From positions 519,385 through 583,384 of the forward strand of contig JXTC01000088.1 of NCBI GenBank assembly GCA_002914845.1: 64,000 nucleotides of DNA. Direction: 5' to 3'. The stretch is from Trema orientale. Lineage: Eukaryota; Streptophyta; Magnoliopsida; Rosales; Cannabaceae. A program made the translations under genes and the position numbers. Of this stretch, positions 52,022 through 63,175 are shown in pieces; the first letter of the stretch is position 1, and each line of letters opens with the position of its first letter. A model generated the notes under the pieces. That model did no database searches and was not told the DNA's origin. It saw nothing but the letters and a program-made list of their open reading frames with translations.

Positions 52022-52230
52022 TTCATATTTGAAAATTTAGCTTGTGTTATTATTTGTGCTATATTTAGTATAACAAATAACATATGCTAAAAAACTATGC
52101 TAAATATAACATTACTATTAACAAAATGCTAAAATTTAACATTAGTACTGTATTTTAGCATTATATTTTAGCATGTTCGTGGGAAATACTCTTATATGCG
52201 GCTAAGGTTGGCACATAATAAAAGAAAAAG
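52022..52230. repeat. Duplicate of the 29529-29745 block
   Basis: ATATTTGAAAATTTAGC onward matches the right half of the element at 28922-29697 and its right flank (ACATAATAAAAGAAAAAGAA). The block begins exactly where, in the other copy, the 9-bp target duplication of the inserted MITE begins. Confidence 0.75.
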
Positions 52231-52424
52231 AATTAAAAATAAAAGTAAAATAAAAGAATAAAAGAAATCATGTGACAGCACGTGCGGAGTGACATTTTGC
52301 CTCTATAGGCGGAGTTTGTGATTTAACTTCCCATTAACTAATATAACAGTCTCTCAAAAACTGGCGGGAAGAAACAGAGCAAGAAGAAAGAAAGAGTGGA
52401 AGAAAGCAAGAAAGAAATGCAACC

Positions 52425-52730
52425 ATGACGGATTCGGACAATTCGTTGGCGGACGAGAATCCCAGGATTCAATCTGAGTACAATGAGTGGAAGAAGAAGT
52501 GCCCCTTCTTCTACGGCTTCATCATATCTCACCCTCTCCCTCGTACATCTCCCACCGTTCACTGGTCCACCATGACTCCCCTAGCCCACCCCCAAGACCA
52601 ATCTCTCGCTCTCCATGGCCTCCTTTTCAACTCTTATTACCAGAGAACCCGAACCAGCTATCTCAGTATCGCCAATGCTCCCCTCCCAGTCCCAACAATG
52701 GATGATGGCCCATTCCTCATTCTCCCTAAG
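52425..52730 (+). pseudogene. Orphan exon 1 of an alpha-type MSI copy
   Basis: 102 open codons start MTDSDNSLADENPRIQSEYN and contain FIISHPLPRTSPTVHW and HGLLFNSYYQRTRTSYLSIA, ending CCTAAG before a GT donor at 52731. The leader has CTGGCGGGAA at 52361-52370. About 15 bases into intron 1 the sequence turns into retroelement-derived DNA and exons 2-6 are missing. The exon is about as well preserved as in functional copies, so truncation was recent. Confidence 0.85.
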
Positions 52731-52747
52731 GTATGCACTTAGTTTCT

Positions 52748-53540
52748 GTTGACACCGCTTTGAGAGTGGCTCAGCCCAAGCCTTGACGACAGTTGGATGC
52801 CGGAGTTGTTTCTTCGTCATAGCTGTTCAAAAATCCTAGAGCAGAAAACATCAAGGGTTTTGAAATTGGTAATGCCCAATCGATCTCAGCAATGATTAGA
52901 CCAGAAGAGTATTGTGGGAGATATGTCCTCGACAATTGATAATTCACGAACATGTCTCAAGTATTCTAAATATCCTTTTGAAGATAATTCTAATAAAATT
53001 TGAATTCCTAGATTTGATGGTTGTTTTGAACTGGGGAAATTTTTGGATTAGATTGAAAGGGTTGATAAATATTTACAGTATGTGGATATAGAGTCTCTAG
53101 AACAAGTTTTCTTAGTTTCTAGAAAATTTAGAAGTAGTGTAGTTTCCTGGTGGTGGAATTTGTTTAGCAGAGGAATTCAAAAGGGGAAGCAGAAAATTAA
53201 GAGTTGGAAAAAATTGAGGTCAAAGTTACTTAATGATTTTTATTTTCTAAGAGTTAGTCCAAAAGATAAGCGAAGGAATTATAAGAACATAGAACAAACT
53301 AGAGACTCATTTGAATTTCATCCATTTATTGATAATATAGCAAAAGAGGAAGTCAGTGATTCGTCTACTCATACAATTAAAGATCATCTAGCTATTGATA
53401 AAGAAGACCATTCTAGGTTCTTATGGAGTCATAGAAAATGATACTTTGGAGTGCTCTCGACGATTCTGGGTTCCTTGGAGGAATTTGATAATGAGGACAA
53501 GCTCGATGATTCAGAAATTCTCTCACAAGAAATGACATCA
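52748..53540 (+). mobile_element. Ty3/gypsy gag remnant
   Basis: The frame 53013-53441 reads FDGCFELGKFLD, a stop, then IERVDKYLQYVDIESLEQVF, SSVVSWWWNLFSRGIQKGKQ and KIKSWKKLRSKLLNDFYFLR. The order FDG..., D-I-E, SWW and the R-x-F-L-type end is the signature of the retrotransposon gag domain of plant Ty3/gypsy elements. No protease, RT or LTR is visible, so it is a fragment. It interrupts the alpha gene that starts at 52425. Confidence 0.7.
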
Positions 53541-54179
53541 TGATTATTCTGAACAATTTTCAGGAAAATATATATACATATACGCTTTTGCAATTTATTT
53601 TCATACAAATCATTATGTTACAAATTTTCGCTTCACGGATACTCTCAAAAATTGTCGTGGTCGAATATGCTTTGAGAGACCTAAAACCACCACCTTTTCC
53701 CCTGAAACAAAATAGAGAAATACCTTACTTAATAATTATTATAAATACATTTTTGATTGCGATCTTCTTTTGTTTCCAGCCGAATACCTTTTTACACGTA
53801 CATGTCTATCCTACTTAGTCCAGGTTTTAGGAATTATACCCGTTTTGACCCATTTACACAAATAAAAATGAGAATTACATGGGTCTAAAATGGTTGACAT
53901 TACACGTAAAATTGCCATCCCTACTATCCCCAGCTCTTATTCTTTTCTGTTCTTTTTCGAATAATAAATAAAAATAAACAAATAACAGATCACGTGAAAG
54001 CACGTGCGTGCAGGTGATATTTAGCCGTTATATAAAGAGGAGGTTGGGATTCTTAACTTCACATCAACTAATAACAGTCTCTCAAAAATTGGCGGGAAGA
54101 AACAGAGCAAGAAAGAAAGAACGAAAGAAAAAAAGAACGAAAGAAAAAAAGAACGAAGAAGCTTGAACGAGTTGCAGCC
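53541..54179 (+). promoter_or_regulatory. Promoter of copy G, nearly identical to that of copy J
   Basis: This block matches 60640-61262 with only a few substitutions and one 16-bp indel in a GAAA-rich microsatellite. It contains two CACGTG G-boxes (53991-53996 and 54001-54006), a TATA box TATATAAA (54029-54036) and an exact E2F-type site ATTGGCGG (54088-54095) before the start codon at 54180. Confidence 0.75.
54088..54095 (+). promoter_or_regulatory. E2F-type site of copy G
   Basis: ATTGGCGG matches WTTSSCSS, downstream of the TATA box and so probably in the 5' UTR or at the transcription start. Confidence 0.5.
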
Positions 54180-56443
54180 ATGTCGAATTCGGATGATTCG
54201 GACGTGGTGAAAGTGAATCCCAGGTTTCAATCTGAGTACAATGAGTGGAAGAAGAAGTGCCCCTTCTTCTACGACTTCATCATATCTCACCCTCTCCCTC
54301 GTACATCTCTCACCGTTCATTGGTCCACCATGACTCCCCTGGCCCACCCCCAAGACCAATCTCTCGCTCTCCATGGCCTCCTTTTCAACTCTTATTACCG
54401 GAGAACCCGAACCAGCTATCTCAGTATCGCCAATGCCCCCCTCCCAGTCCCAACCATGGATGATGGCCCAAACCCCATTCTCCCCAAGGTATGCGCTTAG
54501 TTTCATTTCAAGATCACAATTTCTTTTTTATGTTTATTATGTGTTTGTTGAAATACCCTTTTGAAAAAAATGTGTAGGTTGAGGTAACTCAGAATTTAGT
54601 TTTGGATTCAAGACTAGCTATGGCACGTTTTATGCCTCAGAATCCCAACATTGTTGCTGCGAGGACGCAGACTACGGATGTGTATGTGTTTGATCGTACC
54701 AAATCCCATGCGAACCAGTTTGATCCGGATTTGAAGCTGACGGGTTTCGCTCACAATGTGCACGGTCATGGAGGGGCTGGTTTAGCTTGGAACAAATTAA
54801 AGGAAGGTTACGTTTTGAGTTCAAATGGTCATACAATACGTTGTTGGGATGTCTCTGCTGAGGCTCAATATAGTTATAAAGTGATTGATCTGATGGAAGT
54901 TTATGATTATTTCAAGGTGACTTTAGAACTTAAAAAATATCGTTTCTCAGAGTATTTTGTGGGATGCGTTTAGACACTTGTTGTTAATAGGACTTGTGAA
55001 TTTTGTTTCAGGGTACCAGGTCATTGATTCGAGACGTGCAATGGCATTGCAAGGATGAGAATGTATTTGGGTCTGTTGACGATGATGGCCATTTGTTTAT
55101 ATGGGACTTGCGCACGGACGAGAGCCGAGATTTGGTCGGAACTCACAATGACTTTAAGGTTTGTAGAGCCTTTAACAGTTAAACTATTGTATACATTATT
55201 GTACACGTATTTTACTCTATATTTCCATTCATGATTTGTAATGTGATTGCCATTCAATTTGGCTTTAGTAATCTGTAGGAATGAGATCATTTCCTGATCG
55301 TTTCTTGTTACTCTTGATGTTCTTTTAACAATTAATATCTTACTTCTTTCGCTTCTTTTTTTTTCCCCCCCTGTTTTGAACGATCTCAGGTGCAGAGTCT
55401 TTCTTTTCATCCATACGATGAATGGCTTTTGGCTACAGCAACTTCGGATGCAACTGTTTGTCTATTTGATATGCGGGACCTAAGAAAGAAAATTTATGCT
55501 TTAGAGGGTCACACGTATGCTTTTTGCCCTTTGTTTTAGTCATAATGAGTCGCTTTAGTTCTGCTTTTCTCCTATCATTTTAATATATAGAGCTCTTTAG
55601 CAATGAAGCCACTTGAATCATATGCCGCCTCCTTTCTTTCTCTTGCAAATTACTGTGGTCCTTTCGGTACCTAACTTTATTTTCTCGTATCATTTATTTC
55701 TTCATATGTTTTAAGTATCTTTATTATAGAGATTTCTTAAGTGATTATAAGGATTCTAGTGTTCGAAGCTTCTAGTGATTATAAGTGCATGGAAGAATTT
55801 CATTATCAGTATTGATATATTAGCTCAATTCCTGATATTAACTCACAAGTGTCAAAAAGTTCTTACAACTGAAACAAATTCTCTCCATTTTAGTTTCGTT
55901 AGGACTAAATTGTTGACGACCATGTTGGGGGAATAAACCTCCCTCATCTTCTGTTCTATTTGTTTTGTTTGCAGAGAGAAGGTATCTAAGGTTGAATGGA
56001 ATCCCAATAAGGGATCGGTTTTGGCATCTTGCGGTGATGACAGAAGGGTGATTGTTTGGGACATTAACAGGTATTTATTTGCTTGGTAATAGGATGAGGA
56101 CAAAGAGTGAGAGAGACCAAACATTTCGTGGTTTTTTTTTTTTTCCTTCTTTTTCTTTTTATGAGGTCTTGTTTTTGTTGTTTCAAACCTATTTTCTTTC
56201 TCTCCTTAGTAATAACTAAGGTTTTACTGCAATGATGCCTTGATCAGGATTGGGGATGAGATATTAAGAGGAGAGAGTAAGGCTAAGCGTCCTCCTGGTC
56301 TTCTGTTTTCTCATGAGGGTCATAAAGACAAGGTGACTGATTTCTCATGGAACGATCATGAGCCATGGGTCATTTCTAGTGTTGCCAAGGATGGCACTCT
56401 TCAAGTCTGGAAACTTGCTCAGAGTATACGTACACGGCGATGA
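54180..56443 (+). CDS. MSI-like WD40 protein, copy G (alpha type), shortened C-terminus
   Basis: Exons 54180-54488, 54578-54916, 55012-55158, 55390-55514, 55975-56070 and 56248-56443 join to about 403 residues. The start is MSNSDDSDVVKVNPRFQSEY. FIISHPLPRTSLTVHW replaces the LEWPS motif. Blocks include MARFMPQNPNIV, VQWHCKDENVFGSVD, LFIWDLRTDES, FHPYDEWLLATATSDATVCL, VEWNPNKGSVLASCGDD and [20 protein letters not shown]. Four extra bases (GTAC near 56429) shift the last codons, so the protein ends SIRTRR instead of the usual acidic GDEHGG-type tail. The WD40 core is unaffected. One WD-type position reads VFDRTK where relatives have VFDCTK. Probably expressed if the promoter works. Whether the tail change matters is unknown. 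Confidence 0.88.
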
Positions 56444-57570
56444 ACATGGTGGCCCTGCCATTGATGAATGACTGATCCAATAGATTGATCAACATTAATT
56501 GTCCTTATTGCAGGATTCATACTTACAGATTTTTAATTCTTCACCTTTTAATTGCCTAGACTTGTTTATAAAGGAATGTTCTGATATCAACTCCCAAAAT
56601 AACGAAGATGGTTTTTTTACTTTACATTACAATTTATTTTTCACACGTCTTCATTTCAACGACAATTCAATATAGAAGTCCCTAAAATAATGCTTTTCGG
56701 CCTGGGGAAAAAAGAAACAACAACAACAACAACTACAACTTTTTAATTTGACAGCAAAACATATTTATCAACCTCTTCTTCAACAAAAATTACACTCGTG
56801 ATTCTTTTTTAGTAGAGGAATGAGGACAAATGTCCGGTAGTAACGTGCCGTGTATTTATCCATAACTAAAATATCTATGTTGTATTTTTATTATCTATCA
56901 ACATGAAATTTGACTGTGGTCATGAAGAACGAATTGTGATCGCATGCCTTTGTCTTCAAATGCTAAACTGGAGTTAACGACTTTTTTTTTCAGCCTATAA
57001 CTCATGACGACGGTAAGAAGTTAAAGTAAAAAAAGCCACGAAGTTTGTATAAACCTTCAATGGCGTACAACAGGGAAAGGGACAGAATTAGGCCTCCAGA
57101 AATTTCATTTCCAATGTATATACCTCTCTTAGTCCCTTAGGTGCACCGTACATGGAGTTTGTCATCAGGGACTTAAGTGTCACAAAACAATGAAATTGGA
57201 TTTAAAATGCTAAAAAAAAAAAAGTGGGAATCTAAGCGAGACTACTGTGAAAAACTGGGGATCCACGAGATATTTCTCCTATTAAAAAAGTTCAACTTCA
57301 ACAGGTAGAAATATGTTGCCCACCATCTAGAGTGATAAATATCATTAAAGAAACACCTATATATATATATTTGATATTGCGTTATGTTTCATCGTTCTTA
57401 CCAATAATACCACTAAAAGTCAGTACATTGACTCATTTAACTAACTTAGCTGCCACTACCTTCTTGAAATCGTGCCCAATCACTTGAAAGATTGGTTACA
57501 ACTTATTAGAAGGGTTGTTGGTTGACTCATTTGATATATCGTCCATTATTAAAACGGGAGTATAACATTC
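56444..57570. other. Spacer after copy G
   Basis: No gene is recognised. A (CAA)n-like microsatellite lies near 56716-56735. The beta upstream marker (GACTCATTTAACTAACTTAGC) lies at 57429-57550, just before a retroelement LTR. Confidence 0.55.
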
Positions 57571-58090
57571 TGATGTAGCGTGAAAAATGTCTTTTCTGAC
57601 TGCAGATATTTTAGGTAGATCGAAAATGACTTTCAATCGACCGAAAAACTCTTCCAGAAGTGTAATTTTCTCGGGAAGAATCGGTCGACCGAAAATACAT
57701 TTCTAGTTAACCGAAAGTGCGATTTCTATGATTTTTTTTTTCAACGTTTTAGTTACCTATTTTTTGCGTTTTACTTTTTTTTGTTGCCTTTTTTGAATAT
57801 TTTATTATTTTAAACTAGGGTTTCGTATTTGTTTCATATTTTCTTTAGTTTCCTGTATATTATAAGCATTAAAGCACTATTTTAAGACAGTTGTTTAGAG
57901 TTGTTTTGAGTTTAATAAAATAGTTTCTCTTTTCTTTCCAAATTTCCGGTATTCTTGAGAGAATTAACGATTGTTTGAAGTCTTTGTCCTAATATTCGTG
58001 AGCAAATCAATAGGTTTTAGTAGGTTGTCCCCAATTTTCCGAAAGATCTTTCTCATCAGACGCTTCTACTACATTAGTTAGTATCAGAAC
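57571..58090 (+). mobile_element. LTR and primer-binding site of a retroelement
   Basis: A block beginning TGATGTAGCGTG (57571) and ending CTACTACA (58073) has the TG...CA ends of an LTR of about 503 bp. TAGTATCAGAAC at 58079-58090 resembles the initiator-Met tRNA primer site TGGTATCAGAGC with two changes. No gag-pol is recognisable downstream, so it is a truncated element. It lies where exons 1-4 of beta relic I would be expected. Confidence 0.55.
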
Positions 58091-59460
58091 TGCATTCGTT
58101 CTTGACAAGATACCACCAAGAAGACTACGAGCTAACGAAATTCCCATGAGCTCTCATTCTCTCAACTGTGGAAACCCATGATGATGGCACTAAGTGTACT
58201 TAATAGCCTGTCTGATACCTAAGTCCATACCCGAAGGGTACATCCATGTGTCACCTATCAAACCTGGAAGGGCAACTGAATTGTCGACGCCTGCCAAATA
58301 GGGAGGTAATCAGAAAACAAACCCCACACGGGTTTACGAACTTTACACTGACGGTGAGGCATGCAGCGCTATATTATAAACCCACGATGCTAACACGGTG
58401 CTCATGTATGATCCTATGACACATGCAATATAGAACTGAAGTGTGAAAACTATCATGCTCTAGTTTTTCAATAAAATAAGCATATTAGGTTTTATAGAAA
58501 AACGGACAGCATAACGACCCTATTTTTAATATACCCAAAAATAACTTGTACTCAGAAAATTCCCAGAGCAATACAATATATAAATCATACAATCAAATTC
58601 CATCACAGATATTCAAATACTTCTAAAATCACATTTATCATCATGTATTGCAGAAAATAAGTTTTATTCAAAAACAATATAAAACAGAGGTAACCGAATC
58701 CCTACCTCACTAGAATAACGATATCACACTATTGGATCCTCAAGGTGTCGTTGGACGATCGCTCGGAGAGTCGAGAACCAATTCCAAGCCCTCGATCGTT
58801 CTCTTATGAAAAACCAACTTCTCATCGGAACTTCAAATCCACAAGCAGACCTCTTCACTGAATTCCTAGCACCTAAAGTAGCTAGGTTAGATATAATTCG
58901 TCCAGTTCAAGTTCGGATCGAAACCAGACTAGTGGCACATAAAACGAGACAAATCTTAGCTGTCTGATTTCGTTTTCTATGCCAATCAATATATATATCA
59001 ATCTTCTCTATTTTCCGAATATATTTCAAAAATGACATCATAAACACAATCCAACAACCAGATCAAAAAGTCAAACTCAAGCTCAAATAACTCAAAAATG
59101 GTAACTTTCAAACCGAGCAAAATAAAGTCACGAGATATATACTTGGAGATTCTTCTCGACTATACGAATTCAACGAGCCTAAGAACGCGAGCTGAAACAA
59201 CCCGAAACGACGCCAGAAAATCAGACTTCCCCACGGCCAACAATGGCTTTTTCTGGCGAGGGAGGCTCGGCTGAGGTGCGGGACGAGGGGCGCAGCTCCT
59301 TAGCGGCACGGCGAAGGCTCACCGATGGGTTGGCGGGCAGGACGACAGCTGTGGCGACGGCTCGGCTCCTCGGTCTTCCTTTGGCCAAAACGCGAGAGAG
59401 AGAGAGAGAGAGAGAGAGATAAACCACTCTCTTATTAAATCCGAAAATTGGTAAAATTTC
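58091..59460. other. Repeat-derived filler with GC-rich and GA-rich tracts
   Basis: No intact gene. 59220-59400 is GC-rich and gives a chance minus-strand frame (59221-59427) that I do not regard as a gene. (GA)n lies at 59395-59420. Layout and edges resemble 40371-40730 upstream of copy F. Confidence 0.5.
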
Positions 59461-59475
59461 TAATTTAACCTCTTA

Positions 59476-59895
59476 TCACATAAATATACTGGCATCTGCT
59501 AGCCATGACAGGAACGTGATTCTATGAGATATTAACAGGTACGTACTTGATGTTAATATGCATATTGTTACATATAATAGGCTACCATGCACTGAATTAT
59601 ATTGGTGGATATAGACATTTAACAATGGTATGCATGCATGGCTTTCAGGATTGGGTGTGAAAAGTACAAATACTTAGAAGGAGATAGTAAAAATGACCCA
59701 CCTGAACTAATGTTTCGTCACAGGTGTCATAGGCAAATGATAACAGATATCTCATGGAACAAAAATGAGCCATGGGCTGAAACTCTCCAAGTCTGGACCA
59801 TCGTGGTTGATATGACGAAACTCTCCAAGTCTGGACAGTGTACGAGGCGAGGACCATCGTGCGACCACATCTGATGCTTCTTCTAGCTGCTAATT
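59476..59895 (+). pseudogene. MSI-like relic I (beta type, exons 5-6 only)
   Basis: Exon 5 remains from 59476 to 59538 (ILASASHDRNVIL, then TGA at 59525-59527 in place of the WD tryptophan, then DINR) before a GT donor. Exon 6 from 59649 reads IGCEKYKYLEGDSKNDPPEL and ITDISWNKNEPW, then has a small deletion and a local duplication of GAAACTCTCCAAGTCTGGA that scramble the end. Exons 1-4 are replaced by retroelement sequence. It most resembles relic D. Confidence 0.88.
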
Positions 59896-60017
59896 GATAT
59901 GATTCATCACACATGCGCCAGTCAACATCATTGAGATCACAGCTTCAACAATCATCACCTTTTATTTTCTTTTTGTATAGTTCATGAAGTCACGTGTTAT
60001 AGATCACATTTTTTTTA

Positions 60018-60190
60018 GGGCGCGTCTACAGTAGGAGCGCCCCTACGTAGAGTCCTGTCTATTCACCGTTGGATGGGAATCTGTATATAAATAGATTCTC
60101 CACAGATTCCCGTTATTCCCCACAGATTTCCATCCAACGATAATTAAGGCATGACCCTACGTAGAGACGCCCCTACCGTAGCCATCCCCT
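60018..60190. mobile_element. Mutator-like MITE with 9-bp target duplication
   Basis: A 173-bp unit has inverted arms of about 67 bp. The left arm contains CTACGTAGAGTC and CGTTGGATGGGAATCTGT. The right arm contains ACAGATTTCCATCCAACG and GACCCTACGTAGAG. The unit is flanked by TTTTTTTTA at 60009-60017 and 60191-60199. Long arms and a 9-bp duplication fit a Mutator-like MITE, although the T-rich duplication is a weak test. It lies in the 3' flank of relic I. Confidence 0.8.
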
Positions 60191-60639
60191 TTTTTTTAAA
60201 GCGTATTATTAGGAAAGCTTTCAATTATGGAAGGGAATGTGTAATATCAACTCTCCACTTTGGTTAAAAGTGTGTAATATAGGACAAAACGATGAAGATG
60301 ATTTTACTTTGCAACTAGCCAACTTTCTTTCAGATTTTTACCTTCTTAAAGAGTAAAATTAAGTCTCTGGAATTAGCTTTCTTAACTTTGTACGTAGTTT
60401 TTTTTTTTTTTTTTTTAAGACAATGACTCAATTATTTTTCATCAAAAAGTTCGACTCCATTATCGATCCTCCCCAAAAAAAGAAGAAGCAATATTACTGC
60501 TAATCAACCAGTGACCGGAAAACGACAAATATATGCCCAAGAGGCAAGAGCTTAACAAGTTATCCGGAAGCATAACCGACCATATTTGGCCACATTCATC
60601 ATTCAAAAGCTACGTTATATTAGTTAATAGATTTTCCGA

Positions 60640-61262
60640 TAGTTATTCTGAACAATTTTCAGGAAAATATATATACATATACACTTTTGCAATTTATTTT
60701 CATACAAATCATTATGTTACAAATTTTCGCTTCACGGATACTCTCAAAAATTGTCGTGGTCGAATATGCTTTGAGAGACCTAAAACCACCACCTTTTCCC
60801 CTGAAACAAAATAGAGAAATACCTTACTTAATAATTATTATAAATACATTTTTGATTGCGATCTTCTTTTGTTTCCAGCCGAATACCTTTTTACACGTAC
60901 ATGTCTATCCTACTTAGTCCAGGTTTTAGGAATTATACCCGTTTTAACCCATTTACACAAATAAAAATGAGAATTACATGGGTCTAAAATGGTTGACATT
61001 ACACGTAAAATTGCCATCCCTACTATCCCCAGCTCTTATTCTTTTCTGTTCTTTTTCGAATAATAAATAAAAATAAACAAATAACAGATCACGTGAAAGC
61101 ACGTGCGTGCAGGTGATATTTAGCCGTTATATAAAGAGGAGGTTGGGATTCTTAACTTCACATCAACTAATAACAGTCTCTCAAAAATTGGCGGGAAGAA
61201 ACAGAGCAAGAAAGAAAGAACGAAAGAAAAAAAGAACGAAGAAGCTTGAACGAGTTGCAGCC
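60640..61262 (+). promoter_or_regulatory. Promoter of copy J, nearly identical to that of copy G
   Basis: Matches 53541-54179 almost base for base. It has two G-boxes (near 61090-61106), a TATA box TATATAAA (61128-61135) and ATTGGCGG (61187-61194). Confidence 0.75.
61187..61194 (+). promoter_or_regulatory. E2F-type site of copy J
   Basis: ATTGGCGG matches WTTSSCSS and ends 68 bp before the start codon at 61263. Confidence 0.5.
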
Positions 61263-63175
61263 ATGTCGGATTCGGATGATTCGGACTTGGGGAAAGTGAA
61301 TCCCAGGATTCAATCTGAGTACAATGAGTGGAAGAAGAAGTCCCCCTTCTTCTACGACTTCATCATATCTCACCCTCTCCCTAGTACATCTCTCACCGTT
61401 CATTGGTCCACCATGACTCCCCTAACCCACCCCCAAGACCAATCTCTCGCTCTCCATAGGCTCCTTTTCAACAATAACTACCCTAGAACCCGAACCAGCT
61501 ATCTCATTATCGCCAACGCTCCACTCCCCGCCATGGATCATGGCACAATCCCCACTCTCCCTAAGGTATATATTCGCTTAATTTCATTTCAAGAACATAA
61601 TCTTTTTATGTCTTTTTTAATGTGTTTGTTGAAATACCCTTTTGAAAAAAAAAATGAATCTGTAGGTTGAGGTAACTCACAATATAGCTTTGGATTCAAG
61701 ACTGGCTATAGCACGTTTTATGCCTCAGAATCCAGACATTGTTTGTGCGAGGACGCAGAGCGCTGGTGCGTATGTGTTTGATTGTACCAAACCCCACAAG
61801 AATGATCAGTTGGATCCGGATTTGACCTTAACTGGTTTCGATGAAAATGTGATTGGTCACGGAGGGGCTGGTTTAGCTTGGAACCAAAGAAAGGAAGGTT
61901 ACATTTTGAGTTCAAACGGTCATTCAATAGGTTACTGGGATGTCTCTGCTGTGGCTCAACATAGTAAGGTTCTTGATCCAATCCATGTTTTCGATTATTT
62001 CAAGGTAATTTTGGGACTTGAGATATCGTTTGTTCTTGGAGATTTTGCGGGGTAGTATGCGTTTAACCCGGCCTTTGTTGTTAATAGGACTTGTAAATTG
62101 TACTTCAGGGTACAGGAAATTTGATTCAAGAGGTGCAATGGCATTGCAAGAATGAGAATGTATTTGGGTCTGTTGACGAAAACGATGACTTGGTCATATG
62201 GGACTTGCGCACAGACAAGAGCCAACATTCTGCCAAAGCTCAAGATGTGAGGTTTATGAAGTACAATATTTTAATGTGGTGATCATAATTTGTGATTGAC
62301 GATTGTCTTATTTTACTTGTTCCTTTTCTTTTTTGAATGATATCTCAGGTGGATAGTCTTTCTTTTAATCCTTTCAATGAATGGCTTTTGGCTATAGCAT
62401 CTGTAGATGCAACCGTTGGTCTATTTGATATGCGGAAACTAACCGAGAAACTTTTTACGTTAGCCGGTCACAGGTATGCTTTTCGCCTCCTTCAGTTTAG
62501 TCTTTAGAATTCTTTTGTAATGAGTTACTTTAGTTGTGCTTTTCTCCTATGATCACTTTAATATATATTAGAACTCTTTTGCTATGATGCCACTTGAATC
62601 AGGTGCCTTTTGTAGTATCTTAGCTAATATTTTACAACTCAAACAAATCAATTATTAGTCTTTTTAGTTACATTAAGACTAAAACTCTTCTGTCTGTTTC
62701 AATTGTTTGCAGACAAAGGGTATATAAGGTCGAATGGAATTCTAATCTGGAATCGGTTTTGGCATCTTCCAGTTATGAGTCTTATGAAAGAAGGGTGATT
62801 ATTTGGGACATAAACAGGTATTTGATGTCATAAGCTACAGTACTTGGTGCCTTCATTTGTTTGTTCTGTTTTAAACTTGTTTTCTTCTTTTTCCTTAGTT
62901 ATTTAGTAACAAATAAAAGCTTTTGCTGCAATGATGCCTGCTTGATCAGGATTGGGGATGAGATACTAAGAGGAGATAGTAAGGCTAAGGCTAAGCGTCC
63001 TCCGGAGCTTCTGTTTTATCATGAGGGTCATAAAGACGAGATGACTGATTTCTCGTGGAACCATCATGAGCCATGGGTCATTTCTAGTGTTGCCAAGGAT
63101 CACACTCTTCAAGTATGGAAACTTGGTCAAAGTAGAGTCGGCGATGAGCATGGTGGCCATAATATTGGTGACTGA
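61263..63175 (+). CDS. MSI-like WD40 protein, copy J (alpha type), intact
   Basis: Exons 61263-61565, 61666-62004, 62109-62246, 62349-62473, 62713-62817 and 62950-63175 join to about 411 residues without a stop. The start is MSDSDDSDLGKVNPRIQSEY. HPLPSTSLTVHW replaces LEWPS. WD-repeat blocks are IARFMPQNPDIV, LTGFDENVIGHGGAGLAWNQ, GYWDVSA, VQWHCKNENVFGSVD, LVIWDLRTDKSQ, FNPFNEWLLAIASVDATVGL, VEWNSNLESVLASSSYESYE and [20 protein letters not shown]. The loop before PPELLF is the basic GDSKAKAKR, as in copy E. Its exons are closest to E, yet its promoter is almost identical to that of G, a mosaic pattern. Predicted to be a nuclear beta-propeller protein of the RBBP4/7 class. Biochemical role unknown. 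Confidence 0.92.

Noticed and set aside
59221-59427. GC-rich minus-strand frame of 68 codons
   Set aside because: Lies in repeat-derived filler ending in a GA microsatellite; no domain.
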